From positions 19,753,501 through 19,817,500 of the forward strand of contig OX365944.1 of NCBI GenBank assembly GCA_947247005.1: DNA of 64,000 nt. Direction: 5' to 3'. Origin of the DNA: Spisula solida. Its lineage: Eukaryota > Mollusca > Bivalvia > Venerida > Mactridae. Position 1 is the stretch's first letter; the number at the start of each line of letters is the position of its first letter. Below are positions 39,819 to 49,905 of the stretch, one piece after another. Position numbers and translations under genes: made by a program. Below the pieces are notes generated by a model. It was not told the DNA's origin. It did no database searches and worked only from the letters and a program-made list of their open reading frames with translations.

Positions 39819-42800
39819 GTAATTATTATTACATTTTGACAGCATGTTTAATAGCATAAATTCATGTTCTTTTGAACGTTTAAAACATAATATTTGTATA
39901 ATTTATATGTTTAACTATGTATTTAAGTTGATTCTTTGATCAGTTTAAATACGATTAATTTTGAGTCAAGTGTGAAGACCCATAAAGGCATTAATCCATT
40001 TCATAATACTTTATAAATTTTTGTACTTCCTTGTTATTGTAGCAGGAAGTATTCAAGTATACATGTATTATAATATACATACTCATGTTCCTGTTCAAAG
40101 CTACCTAAACTAGGATGGCCTTAAATTAACCAATGGTAGTTTATAGCACAGCTGATTTATGTGGGGAGCGGTGGCCTAGAGGTAGGGCACGTGCTTCGGG
40201 ATCGAGAGGTCCCGGGTTCAACCCCCGTCTGGACCACTGCTTAATTTCTCTGAGCACGAATAACCCACATGCTCCACTCGACCAAGGTGTGAATTGGTAC
40301 CTGTGAGGGCTGTGTCTGAACATGTTCGATAGTCCAGGGCGCCGAAGATCGATGTTGGCTGCACACCCACCAGGAGAGAAATAGTCTCCCCAGGGAGACT
40401 CGAACGCAGGTTTCCATGGGTAGCCTAATGACCAGGGGAAGTTTAAATGTCAATGGGTGGCTGAACAGCTGAACTGCTGAAAGCAGCCCTAGAAAATTGG
40501 TTACTTATTTATATTATTGTAGTATATTGTGTTTTTCATACATGATATCATAATATATTTTAATTGACATGATACAATTACATTGTATGTATTGGTTATT
40601 TTCTGGTTGCTTTTATTCAGATTCTTCTTGATCCTTATCTGCATATCTGTCAGATACCAGGAAAAAAGATCAGAGGCAAACTAGCTTTGGTATGTTTACA
40701 CTTTTATAATATTCATGTCTGTTGCTATTGTGTCTCTAAAATGCTCCTCCTCTGTGTTATTCTGCTGTACATCAATATCTTATGTGGCATAATGTGTTAA
40801 CTTTGTTTGTCTATTATATTCAGAACAGGGGTTCCATTAGCTTCTGAATTGGAAGTGTCATTGATATTTTTGACTAAATTTTACCATTTTATAGGCAAAA
40901 TACCCATTATTTTAAGAGAAAATGACTCTTCAAACAAAAATCTTGAGGGTCAAAATGTGGCTTTTTAAAAATTTCAAGGGTCAAAACCCTTACTCCTGAT
41001 TCAAATGGAACCCCTGCAGAAGTCATTAAACAAAAACAATTTTTAATATGTCTTTCACATTCTTAAGTGTAGGTCAAATGAGCATGTATTGTATACATTT
41101 AATTAATTTTAACATTTAATTTCCCCATTTATTACATGTTTCATTTGCTGAATGCACTACATTTATATGCATTACAATCTGTATAGTGTATTGTGTAAAA
41201 AAGTTTTATGTTTTATATATTTTAGGCATTTAATCATTGGTTGAAGATACCTGATGATAAACTTCATGTTATAGGAGAGGCTACACAGATGTTACATAAT
41301 GCTAGCTTACTGTATGTATCTTATACATGCTTATTCCCCTACATCTTCTCTATTATCTATCAGTTTGTGACTTTCATACATGCCAAATTTCGCAGACCCC
41401 TTTGCATGGGATTGGTAATGGAAATGCAGCAGATTTGATTAAAATGAAATAAATTAATGAAATTTATATTTAGTTTTCACTTATTTACTTTGATGACAAC
41501 AGCATGCATGCTTCGTGAAGCAATTTAAACAAATATTTTTGATCATTTTTCGTAATGTAAACAAAAAATATCAGGTTCCGTGTCACGTAACTGGCACTTG
41601 TGATTTAATTTTTCCGCATCCAAACTCCTGCCTGTGTTTTATTCACCGACAAAATACAAGAACAGAGTTTTATTTCTTAACACTTGAAATTGTGATTATA
41701 ACAATAAATGTTTTATTTTTTTTATTTTAGAATTGATGATATAGAAGATAATTCTAATCTAAGGAGAGGAATCCCTGGTATGTTGTATTGTAATTTACAT
41801 ATTTTTGTGGGTATTAAATTTTGTGGATTTGGATAAAGTCCATTTTCGTGGAGTCTTAAATTTGTGGATTCAAAATATGGAAGAGTAAAACCATTTGATG
41901 TATTTGGGAGTTAAATAAATTGTGGGCATTAGATTTTTGGTCGAGTCAAAAACGAAATTAACAAATATTTGTAAGTTTACAGTATTTAATCTAGAATAGA
42001 TTCTTACCGACGTTTACATATTATAGAACAGGCTTTTAAATATTTCAGTTATAGGGATGAAACTTTTCTCTTTGTTTATTAATATAACATCAGGCAGGAT
42101 TTCTGTTTGAGGACATTATCTAGGTTCTGGTCAGCTTTACACTAGGCCTTAGATAAAATATTGTTTGTTTCCTCTCCTGCTAACTATGTTACTTAGAGTT
42201 AGGAAAGTAAGTAGGGAAAATGTAGTTTTTTTATATGAATATTTTGATACAAGAGTAATATTGAACAACTAATTTTGTTGATTTCACAATGAATTGTATT
42301 TGGTATGGGCGATTAAAGTTGTTAGGTTGTGGTAGCAGAAACACACACTATTTATTCAAGGCTCTATTGAATTAGGCACACAGGCATCAACAATTTTTGT
42401 CAGTGTTATTTTCATAATACTCCAAGTGTAATTGACATGAATCTCCTTTATTTTCAGTTGCTCACAATATCTTTGGTATACCTCACACTATTAATTCTGC
42501 CAATTATGTATATTTCCTGGGTCTACAGAAAGTATTAACATTGAATAATCCTGAGGCTACGAAGGTTTTCACAGGTAAGCATACCATAATACCAAGCCCT
42601 GTGGAAGCACAGTCTTATGCTATTCACTACTGTCTTCTGTATATTTTGGTATTTAGCATTCTTTTTCCCTTCTCATCTATGTAATGCCTTATATCATTTA
42701 TACCGATGCATAATATAAACAAATAATAACAATAATTTGAGAAATATTTTCTTATTATGTCTCCCACGTACTGGTATATTGGGGAAACACATTGACTTTG

Positions 42801-45800
42801 AGCTGGACAGATGTCACAAAGTTTGTATGCACTTTTTCCACTTAATTACTAGTCAGATTTAAATGACACTTCTTGTGAATACTTTGTACGAAACCTAGTT
42901 GTGCATAATATAGACTCCTTGTCCTTTAATGTTCTCGGTTTATAGCACTGATACACGTTAGACTACCCCTGGGTTTTCAACCAGTTTACCTCTAGTTGAG
43001 TGGTAAATACTGAAAAGCAATTCTGAAATTTCCAGTGCCCAGTCGAGATTTGAACCAGGGACCTCAGCATTGGTAGTCAAGAGCACTAACCACTCGGCAC
43101 CGCTCCACTGACATATACATTGTATTAACTCTTTCACATTACAGAACAGTTGTTAGAGTTACACCGTGGTCAAGGTATGGATATATATTGGCGTGATAGT
43201 GTACAGTGTCCTACAGAGCAAGAGTATAAAACTATGGTCATTAAAAGTAAGTTTATAGGAACTTTGATAACACATGTACCCCTAGAATTTGTAGGTCACC
43301 ATAGGGGCTTGCATGCATTGCTATTACAGGTGAGCTACCTAGGGCCCAATGCCCCTCTTGTTTATGAATGGATGTCCGTGTTACATGTCGAAAATATGCT
43401 GGCGTTCATGACGTCAATGTATAAACATTAAACACATTTTCACTTCTTTCACTTTTGTAGGTATATAATAAAAGGAATATTACTGCAATTGTGTTAATCC
43501 ATTAAGCCATATTACCTCTCGTTGCTTGTCCCATACCGCATCTCGCTCCACTACGATACAGCATTACACAAGCAACTCGTGGTAATACGGCCCAACGGAT
43601 CTACACACTGCAGTGATATTCTGTATGTATTGAATCTGCTTCTATTGATGTTTTCCTATGTAGACATGGTGCATCTGGGTTTTTGTTTTACTGAAACCAA
43701 GTTTATACAGAGTTGTGTGCCCTGTTTGAAAACCTGGTTTTTGTGGAATTTCCATGTTTCATGTTTAACATGTTGCAATATTTGTCTCTCAGAAACTGGT
43801 GGACTGTTTGGATTGGCTGTGGGATTAATGCAATTGTTCAGTGAAAATAAACAGTAAGTAATGATACCTGTTCAAAATTCCCTAATGTTTCAATGATACC
43901 AGCTTGGGCACTTGAAAGAAAACCCCAAACAAACTGCCTTACATGGCCTTGTGACGAGTGTCCTGTTACACTCCCAATTTTGGCAAAAGAGTGTTCCTGT
44001 ATTTTCCTTGGTTGGTACAGTCAAGTCCACATTGGAATATTATATACCAGTATTAGCTGCCGTAAAATGAATGCTGTACTATATAGTAGAGGTTTCTTTC
44101 TTTGCTTGGTATATACAGTACAACCTCTTAAAAGTGGCCCTCTGTAGAGCAACAACCTCTCTATAACAACATCTTCAAAATTTCTCAAAACTGTTGTTTA
44201 CTATAGATTTAACCTCTGTAGAGCAACAACGTCTGTACAATGGCTAATATTTGTAGCTCCCAAGGGGTGTTGCTCTTCAGAGGTTGTACTTGTTCTGAAA
44301 GTATTCTCATTTCCATGACTGTTCTTACATGTTCTTCAGATATGTAATATATTGCTATTGTTTCTATTACAGTAATTTCAAGCCATTATTAGATAACTTG
44401 GGTCTATATTTCCAAATCAGAGATGACTACGCTAATCTGAATTCCAAGGAGGTATGTTACATACACAAAGTTTAGTTTTTAACTCACCTGTCTCAAAGTG
44501 ACAGAGTGAACTTCTGTAATCACTCTTCATCCCTCATCCATCCGTCTGTCAGTCTGTCGGTCCACAATTGCTTGTGTAGTCAGTAGATGTCACAACTTTG
44601 GCCTAATCTTTATGAAACTTGGTCACCATTATCATCTTGACAAAATCTAGGGCAAGTTCCATATTGGGTTATCTGGAGTCAAAAATTAGGTCACAGATTA
44701 CCCACGACCCAAATATGTTGACAAAGTCCTAGTTGGGGACATAGGTTTGAAGCTGGGTGAGGGTTCAAATACAACTAGATAGCGACTGTCCCAGACATTC
44801 ATATAAGCCCCTATGGTGTGTCTGTCTGTGAGGCAACTTCAGTTGTTAAGATTATTAGAGCAAATACATTACATAAATGCCTGAATCACACACTGTAGTT
44901 TATTGGACAGTTACATTGTTCTGCCTTTTCCTACCTCAATATTTACATAAACTCATTATGAAGACCGTTATTCAAGGGTATCAAAGGTGGTCTTATTATT
45001 GAAATCATACAGTCTATCATCGTGCCTTGGTTTGATGATTTGTTTTCATCACACAATATCACACTGGCTAACAGGGAAGATTGGGCTTACCCCACTGTGT
45101 GCGTGTATAAATATAAAGTTGTTATTATTATTGTTACCATACACTTCGATAGTCTAGTTGTAGGGTGTGAGAGGTGCTGTGACATACTAATGTTGTTTAA
45201 AATGGTACTGTAATATATGTCTGTTGCTTGTTGGCCCGATGTCAAGATAATGTGACTGGATAGTCTCCGTATGACTGAAATACTGTTGACCAGTGGAACT
45301 TAAAACAAAACATAAAAAAAAAAATATTATTGGTATTATTACAGTATGAAGCAAATAAAAGTTACTGTGAGGATTTGACGGAGGGTAAATTCTCTTTCCC
45401 ACTAATACACGGTATCCAGAGTGACAGGGGAGATAATCAGATAATGAGTATACTACGTCAGAGAACTACAGACAATGATGTGAAGAAATACTGTGTAGAT
45501 ATATTAGAGAAGAAAGGATCCTTTGAATACACGAAACAAATATTGATAGAGTTAGAGACAATGTAAGTACAGTAATCTTCTGCTTATAGTTTATACTAAT
45601 TTATTTTAGGTTTATTGTTAAACATGGTTTTCAACTTTTATTAATCACTCTCGACACCTCAATCCTGATGTTATCCATCGCTCCGAGGGTATGAGAGAAG
45701 AGAAGCCAGTTTTTGCTGAGCTTCTAGTAAGAAAATTACTGGTACCATTTTTATTTCGTCTTTGGTATTTCCGCTAATGCAACCAGTGAAAAGGGTTGCC

Positions 45801-46758
45801 TTAGTAGCGAGTCAGTCTTAATAACAAAATCTTTTTGCTCTAAATTTATGACTTTGGGACCTTAAAATTGAAAAATCTGCATGATTTTAAAATATTGGAA
45901 GTGGGGTGGTCTTATTAGCAGAACTTAACTGTAGTTTTATGCTTGAGTTATATGATAGGTTGCATACTCAGCTCAGTCAGTAGGCTGCTCAACTGTTTTG
46001 TTTACTCATCTTAAAACTGCTCTTAGCCTTTTGTAAGGTCTGGACAGTGTTCAGTATTGAGGGGTTCTACTGAACATGTATGTGCAGAAAAAAGCAGATA
46101 CCGGGTATACTTGTTCAGTTTGTACCTATAGATTTAACAGAATAGTGTCCTGTCTTCTGAACCATGATAAATAACCTCTCTATAACACCTTTAAAATGTC
46201 CCTCAACTGATATTTACTATAAATTTAACCTCTGTAGAGCAACAACCTCTGTACGGTGGCCAATATGTGCTGCTCTTAAACAGTGTTGCTCTACAGAGGT
46301 TGTACTGTATATCTGTTTAATCATCAACCTAAATTTATGTTGTTTGTAACTGAGTTGGTTGTAAATGCGTGGCCATTCAATTTTTCCTTGCCTGATTAGC
46401 CAATCATGGCCTCGGGCCTGGACAGGATACCCTAGCTATTTCTGAAGAGATGCCTCTCTTCTTTTACTTGCCTGGTGTAAAGAACTGATAAAAGCGAGAC
46501 TATCTTGGTTACACACATCATCTAGTTGGATGGGTAACACTGAAAAGGGATTCAGAAATGCCCCGGCCGCGAATTGACACAGTGACCACTTGATCGAGAG
46601 TGTTAAATCACTTGACTACTGTGCCACCCATCACCTATCCTTGTGTTATTGTATACTTTATTGTATATTTCAGAATCTATACCCAGATCAGTGAATGTGG
46701 AGGCAACCCTCACCTAACAGCCCTTGTTGATGAATTACAGAAAATATATAAATCTTGA
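39801..46758 (+). CDS. GGPS1: Geranylgeranyl pyrophosphate synthase
   Basis: Condenses farnesyl-PP with isopentenyl-PP to C20 geranylgeranyl-PP, the donor for protein geranylgeranylation; cytosolic in animals. Coding exons are 39801-39818, 40621-40689, 41226-41311, 41731-41777, 42458-42574, 43145-43246, 43793-43853, 44373-44451, 45345-45562 and 46674-46758. They give 882 nt, 293 residues plus stop, against 300 in human. The sequence follows human GGPS1 along its length. Visible are the first Asp-rich motif DDIED (41735-41749, residues 60-64), [27 protein letters not shown], the second Asp motif in [10 protein letters not shown] (44422-44427), and [12 protein letters not shown]. The ATG at 39801 is the first in its exon, 14 nt after the acceptor ttgacag, so an untranslated exon lies upstream. 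No missing catalytic residue was seen. Confidence 0.97.
40160..40480 (+). mobile_element. tRNA-Pro-like SINE, copy 2 (best preserved)
   Basis: A box ggtggcctagaggtagggc; anticodon region gtgcttcgggatcgagaggt, like tRNA-Pro; B box gggttcaaccccc. The body starts accactgcttaatttctctg, shared with 12037-12250. Direction is the same as GGPS1. Confidence 0.82.
40621..40689 (+). CDS. GGPS1: GGPS1 exon 2
   Basis: Encodes [20 protein letters not shown] then LAL, the PGKxxR substrate-binding region. Acceptor tttattcag, donor gtatgt. Confidence 0.96.
41226..41311 (+). CDS. GGPS1: GGPS1 exon 3
   Basis: Encodes [20 protein letters not shown] then QMLHNASL, leading into the first Asp-rich motif. Confidence 0.97.
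41601..41680 (+). mobile_element. Half copy of the foldback element
   Basis: gtgatttaatttttccgcatc through tgttttattcaccgacaa and acaagaacag matches the right arm of the element at 427-593; the left arm is absent. (The pieces quoted are separate stretches.). Confidence 0.75.
41731..41777 (+). CDS. GGPS1: GGPS1 exon 4, first Asp-rich motif
   Basis: Encodes [20 protein letters not shown] binds the Mg2+-diphosphate of the allylic substrate. The exon is only 47 nt. Confidence 0.97.
42458..42574 (+). CDS. GGPS1: GGPS1 exon 5
   Basis: Encodes [19 protein letters not shown] then [19 protein letters not shown]. Confidence 0.97.
42905..43112 (-). mobile_element. tRNA-derived SINE, family A, copy 3 (best head)
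   Basis: On the minus strand: gccgagtggttagtgctctt (A box), then ccctggttcaaatctcg (B box), then a body shared with copies near 14.4, 28.9, 32.6 and 46.4 kb. It lies in GGPS1 intron 5. Confidence 0.75.
43145..43246 (+). CDS. GGPS1: GGPS1 exon 6
   Basis: Encodes [17 protein letters not shown] then [16 protein letters not shown]. Donor gtaagt. Confidence 0.97.
43793..43853 (+). CDS. GGPS1: GGPS1 exon 7
   Basis: Encodes [19 protein letters not shown] after completing the Lys of KKTGG. Acceptor gtctctcag, donor gtaagt. Confidence 0.97.
44115..44290. mobile_element. MITE, acagtacaacctc family, copy 1
   Basis: Ends acagtacaacctc and gaggttgtact are inverted. Inside, ctctgtagagcaacaac occurs directly and inverted. 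In GGPS1 intron 7. Sister copies are at 46160-46309 and 51838-52017. Confidence 0.75.
44373..44451 (+). CDS. GGPS1: GGPS1 exon 8, second Asp motif
   Basis: Encodes [20 protein letters not shown] then NLNSKE. Asp-Asp at 44422-44427 is the second Asp-rich motif, which binds isopentenyl-PP-side Mg2+. Confidence 0.97.
44485..44850 (+). repeat. Dispersed non-coding repeat
   Basis: Begins tcacctgtctcaaagtgac, has catccgtctgtcagtctgtc, and continues actttggcctaatctttatg and aaacttggtca. It resembles short dispersed repeats I recall from bivalve genomes. In GGPS1 intron 8. Confidence 0.5.
45345..45562 (+). CDS. GGPS1: GGPS1 exon 9
   Basis: 218 nt: [20 protein letters not shown] through [20 protein letters not shown]. 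Acceptor attacag, donor gtaagt. Confidence 0.97.
45585..45770 (-). mobile_element. SINE of the 56890 family, head lost
   Basis: Shares taatcactctcgacacctca, gttatccatcgc and taccatttttatttcgtctt with 56890-57142. The tRNA-like head is absent here. Confidence 0.65.
46160..46309. mobile_element. MITE, acagtacaacctc family, copy 2
   Basis: Right end ctctacagaggttgtactgt is intact. The left end starts at ataacctctctataac, without the outermost terminus. In the last GGPS1 intron. Confidence 0.7.
46370..46632 (-). mobile_element. tRNA-derived SINE, family A, copy 4
   Basis: Has ggacaggataccctagct, then aactgataaaagcgagacta, matching copies at 14.4 and 32.6 kb. The head is decayed. It ends 41 bp before the last GGPS1 exon. 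Confidence 0.65.
46674..46758 (+). CDS. GGPS1: GGPS1 last coding exon
   Basis: Encodes [20 protein letters not shown] then LQKIYKS and a TGA stop at 46756-46758. Confidence 0.95.
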
Positions 46759-46964
46759 TGAAACGAGAGATTAGGGATTTCAATTTATATTTTTAATGTT
46801 CTTCTTGTTTATCATTATTTGTATTTAATGCATTAAATGCCATATATAGTGTGAAGATATTAACTTAATCCTGAACTTTATGCAGGAATATATTTTATCA
46901 CATAGCCTGCGGTCTAGCAGCACCGTAAAGCTGTGCAGGAAATATCGTTCGGCACTCTGTGTTC

Positions 46965-46970
46965 AATAAA
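46965..46970 (+). terminator. GGPS1: GGPS1 polyadenylation signal
   Basis: AATAAA 206 nt after the stop codon, followed by a tgtctgcatgtggtgtt GT-rich stretch, a normal arrangement for a cleavage site. Confidence 0.65.
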
Positions 46971-47276
46971 TGTCTGCATGTGGTGTTTATCTAAGGAATT
47001 TGTAATTTGTTTATAGTTTCTCCCCTCCATTACCGCTGATTTAACACTTTCCTTGACATCAAATCTCCAATAGACTTACAATGACACAAAAACAAGTTCC
47101 AAATGTACTTTGTTAGTAATACCTAAGCTCATCAACCAGCCCACAATGTTTTTTCTGTTCTAGGTTTGAACCCTGATTTTAACAAATCACCTTTGATATC
47201 ATCGGACATGTTTTCGGTACTTTGTCTAGTTTAGCTACAACCAAAACCATCATCTAAAAACATAATGATACATTTA

Positions 47277-48560
47277 ACCTGGTTCATGCTGTTGTAAAAG
47301 CAACCAATGGGCATGTTACATTGGTAAATATACAGCATGCTGAACAGAGCTTGAATGGCAATACCAAAAAATTATAATACTGAACAAAATTACCCACATT
47401 TACCAATGAAAATCCTAAAGACTCCGTATGTGGTGAATACATATTTAAGAAATGATAAGCACTATGGATATCCAATTTAATCATAAATTCTTTCTGTAAA
47501 TACATCAAAGCTAATCTGAGTTCTTCAAATAGAACAGATTGTTTCCAGATAATTTTTTTGTTTATTGACCACTCTCAGGTCAAGCATTAATCTCTTTTTC
47601 CCGTTACTTTGCATGGACACTGACAGCTGATTTACTACTAAAGGTATATCATCGGACGATCACACTTTAAAATTTAACCTATTTCTAACAAATTCAATAT
47701 TGCTAGTGTCACAAAGCTCTCCTCGTTAAACACAGATCTATTATTATTTGATATACAGCTAGGTGGTTTTGAATGCTTCTTTTTGTGCTATTCAACCAGA
47801 ATTGTCTCCCTTTTTAAAGAAAATAGCATGAAAATGACCCAAAATAGTATTCTAGAGGCCAATAAAAAAAATCTGCTCCAAAAAAATTTTCTATATGCAA
47901 ATGATGTTGATGAAAGCTTGCTCCATCAGAATTTTGTACCCATTGTAAATTGTATCTTGAATAAAATAACTGGTACCTATACTAAAATAAAATTTTATAC
48001 TAGTATGTTCTTTAAGTGTATCTGTAACAATAAAACCTCTTTGTCCAGACTCATATTCAAAGTAGTCATTAGTGAAATTTGTCTCCTTGATATAAATGTT
48101 GTGAATAAGAATACTCATCTATAATTGTGGAGTTCTGTCTGTCGACGCCACCTTGTTTATCTTTATCTTCTCTGAACTTTGATTCACCGTTCAAGCCGTC
48201 CTTGGTTAGGTCGTTTGAACCACAGTGAATGAATAGAAAGTCCGGCTTAGGTGTTCTGTGCCTCAAGTCATTGAAGAGTTGGTCCATACGGTCTAGGGTG
48301 AGCCCCCTTCTGTATGGAGCAAGTGTCCGCCCGAAACCCAGATTTTTCCCACTGACTTCAGTGCGGCCTCTTCAGCCCAGTGCACAAAAGAGGACCCCAC
48401 CATCCAAATGTGGTGACCTGCAATGGCTTGAGACATGTTAGCCAAAAGCTTATAAATGTCAATGCCCTAAAATTAAAATGAAGGGCGAATGTAATTGGAG
48501 AAGACCCTTGATTTCCATCTACCCATGGCCATAATTTGTTTGTCATTGAAACTTTGTTGG
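47277..48560 (-). pseudogene. Broken DIRS/Ngaro-like retroelement with SGNH-hydrolase-like segment
   Basis: Minus-strand pieces in several frames. From high to low coordinate: an SGNH/GDSL-type esterase stretch (about 48360-48140) with PDFLFIHCGSNDLTKDG; a linker (about 48060-47900) with GTSYFIQDTIYNGYKI; then reverse transcriptase pieces GKKRLMLDLRVVNK (about 47620-47575) and FMIKLDIHSAYHFLN with VLPFKLCSACCIFT (47490-47300). The LPFGL-SACYIFTK-RPLV type of motif is characteristic of DIRS-class tyrosine-recombinase elements as I recall them. Multiple stops and frameshifts. No RNase H or tyrosine recombinase was seen; the element is cut off before the end of GGPS1's flank. Confidence 0.7.
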
Positions 48561-48865
48561 GATAAGTAGGGAGCCCCCCCTATGCGAACACTGAGATATT
48601 TCTTATTTATGGATAGATTTTTAAAATATTGATATCAAATTAAAGAAGAAGCTCTCTAGTTTCTGATTATGTAATAATATTTAAAATAACAACAGTATTA
48701 ATGAAATGTCTATTAAAAACAAACTACACCTCAGTGACTGGTATCAAACCGGTTTAACGTTTTATTGGTCGATAGTCAAAATGCTGAATGGCAGTATACT
48801 GGTATATACACAAAAATCCTGTGCATACTTAAAATCGATGCCTATTAGAGCAATAAGGCCATGGG

Positions 48866-48912
48866 TTGGTTGGTTGGTCGGTCGGTCGGTCGGTCGGTCG
48901 GTCGGTCGGTCG
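48866..48912 (+). repeat. (GGTC)n/(GGTT)n microsatellite
   Basis: ggttggttggtcggtcggtc continues for about 45 bp between the DIRS-like and Gypsy-like remains. Confidence 0.9.
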
Positions 48913-48989
48913 ATTCTTTATGAAACAGTCATAAGTGTAGGCCTCTGACTTAGGCAACATTTAGGACCGATATCAGACATAAGATTCCT

Positions 48990-49903
48990 TATGAAACGCC
49001 CAGTTTTTCTTTGGATGAGATTTTCCACAATTACCGCAGTCTATGGGTTGCTGTCATTTATGTTCCTGACTTCCTTTTAAGTTGCATTTGTTGACGGCGT
49101 CGATGTGGTTAGGTAATGACATAACGTTAAGTTTTTTCTGACAATATTCGTAACTTTGAGCTATTTGGATAGCTTTATCGAGTGTTAAGGTTTCTCCCTG
49201 GTTAATCAACTTTTCCCGAACAGTTTTGTTTGTACACCCAAACACAACTCTATCACGGAGCATTTCGTTCTTCTCTTTAAAGTTACCGTCTTGAGCTTTA
49301 AGCTTTAACCTGGTGATAAATGCGTCGATGCTATCTTCACCTTGGATCTTATTGTTAAACACATATCTTGTGAATATTGGATTTAATGTAGGCTGTACAT
49401 GTGCTTTGAAGCGATCATAATATGTAGAGATTTTCTTTGCATCTTCATTACTTATACCAGTCCAAGACTAATATATATTCCGACCTTGGTCCCTGATCCA
49501 CAGTAGTAAGTAAGATACTTGTTCTTCTTCACTTTTTGTATTAAGTGGTCCTTTGAAAATTAATTCAATGTGAAGTTTGAATTTCTCCCTCTCATCTGGT
49601 AAATTCGTTGAATTCCAATTAAATATCTGCAGATGAATTCCACTTAAGTCTATTTTGAAAAGCAAACTATAATTCCAATGATACTTTATATAATATTACT
49701 TTAGTATTATCAAGTTCTATTCTGAATAATTAATTATAAGCGTTAGTTCGTTTTCATTCTGACACCATGTTGTGTATTTGGACTGATTCTCAAATGAGAT
49801 ATATAAGCGTGTTTACCATCTTACAGTATGAGTTTATTTCTAAGACTGAAGCCTTAACATAGTGGCGAGAATCATGAGCATGCGCAGTAGTGAATATACA
49901 ACA
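48990..49903 (-). mobile_element. Ty3/Gypsy Mag-type copy, LTR plus gag, truncated
   Basis: Minus strand: a short LTR (49903-49768), then a primer-binding site, then gag from about 49665. Gag pieces include EEEQVSYLLLWIRDQGRNIY, one in-frame stop, then DSIDAFITRLKLKAQDGNF and REKLINQGETLTLDKAIQIA. A zinc-knuckle-like CGNCGKSHPKK sits near 49035. The copy stops there, so protease and pol are absent. It appears inserted into the older copy at 49906-51750. The Mag lineage includes the bivalve element Steamer; lineage is inferred from gag style, short LTR and tRNA-Leu-type primer site. Confidence 0.72.
49768..49903 (-). repeat. 136-bp LTR of the Mag-type element
   Basis: Starts tgttgtatattcac and ends acacaaca, with TGTTG/CAACA inverted ends. 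It contains an aaataaac polyadenylation-type signal near 49833. Immediately after the LTR comes tggtgtcagaa (49767-49757), complementary to the 3' end of tRNA-Leu, the expected primer-binding site. Confidence 0.72.
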
Positions 49904-49905
49904 CA

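Larger units (their letters stand above)
39819..41730. other. First three GGPS1 introns, with SINE and MITE
   Basis: Hold a tRNA-Pro-like SINE (40160-40480) and, in intron 3, a half copy of the foldback element of 427-593 (41601-41680). The rest is AT-rich. Confidence 0.6.
41778..46673. other. GGPS1 introns 4-9, remaining content
   Basis: Besides the elements listed separately, intron 5 has a gtctcccacgtactgg repeat (about 42757-42890) also seen near 26190 and 54023, and intron 6 has a related piece ending aaacctggtttttgtgga. No unassigned exon was seen. Confidence 0.5.

Noticed and set aside
40160..40235. Functional tRNA-Pro gene
   Set aside because: A and B boxes and a tRNA-Pro-like anticodon region are present, but acceptor-stem pairing is poor and a shared SINE body follows, also present at 12037.
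48069..48287. Host SGNH/GDSL esterase gene
   Set aside because: The stretch is short, broken and followed in the same orientation by DIRS-type reverse transcriptase pieces, so a transposon origin fits better.
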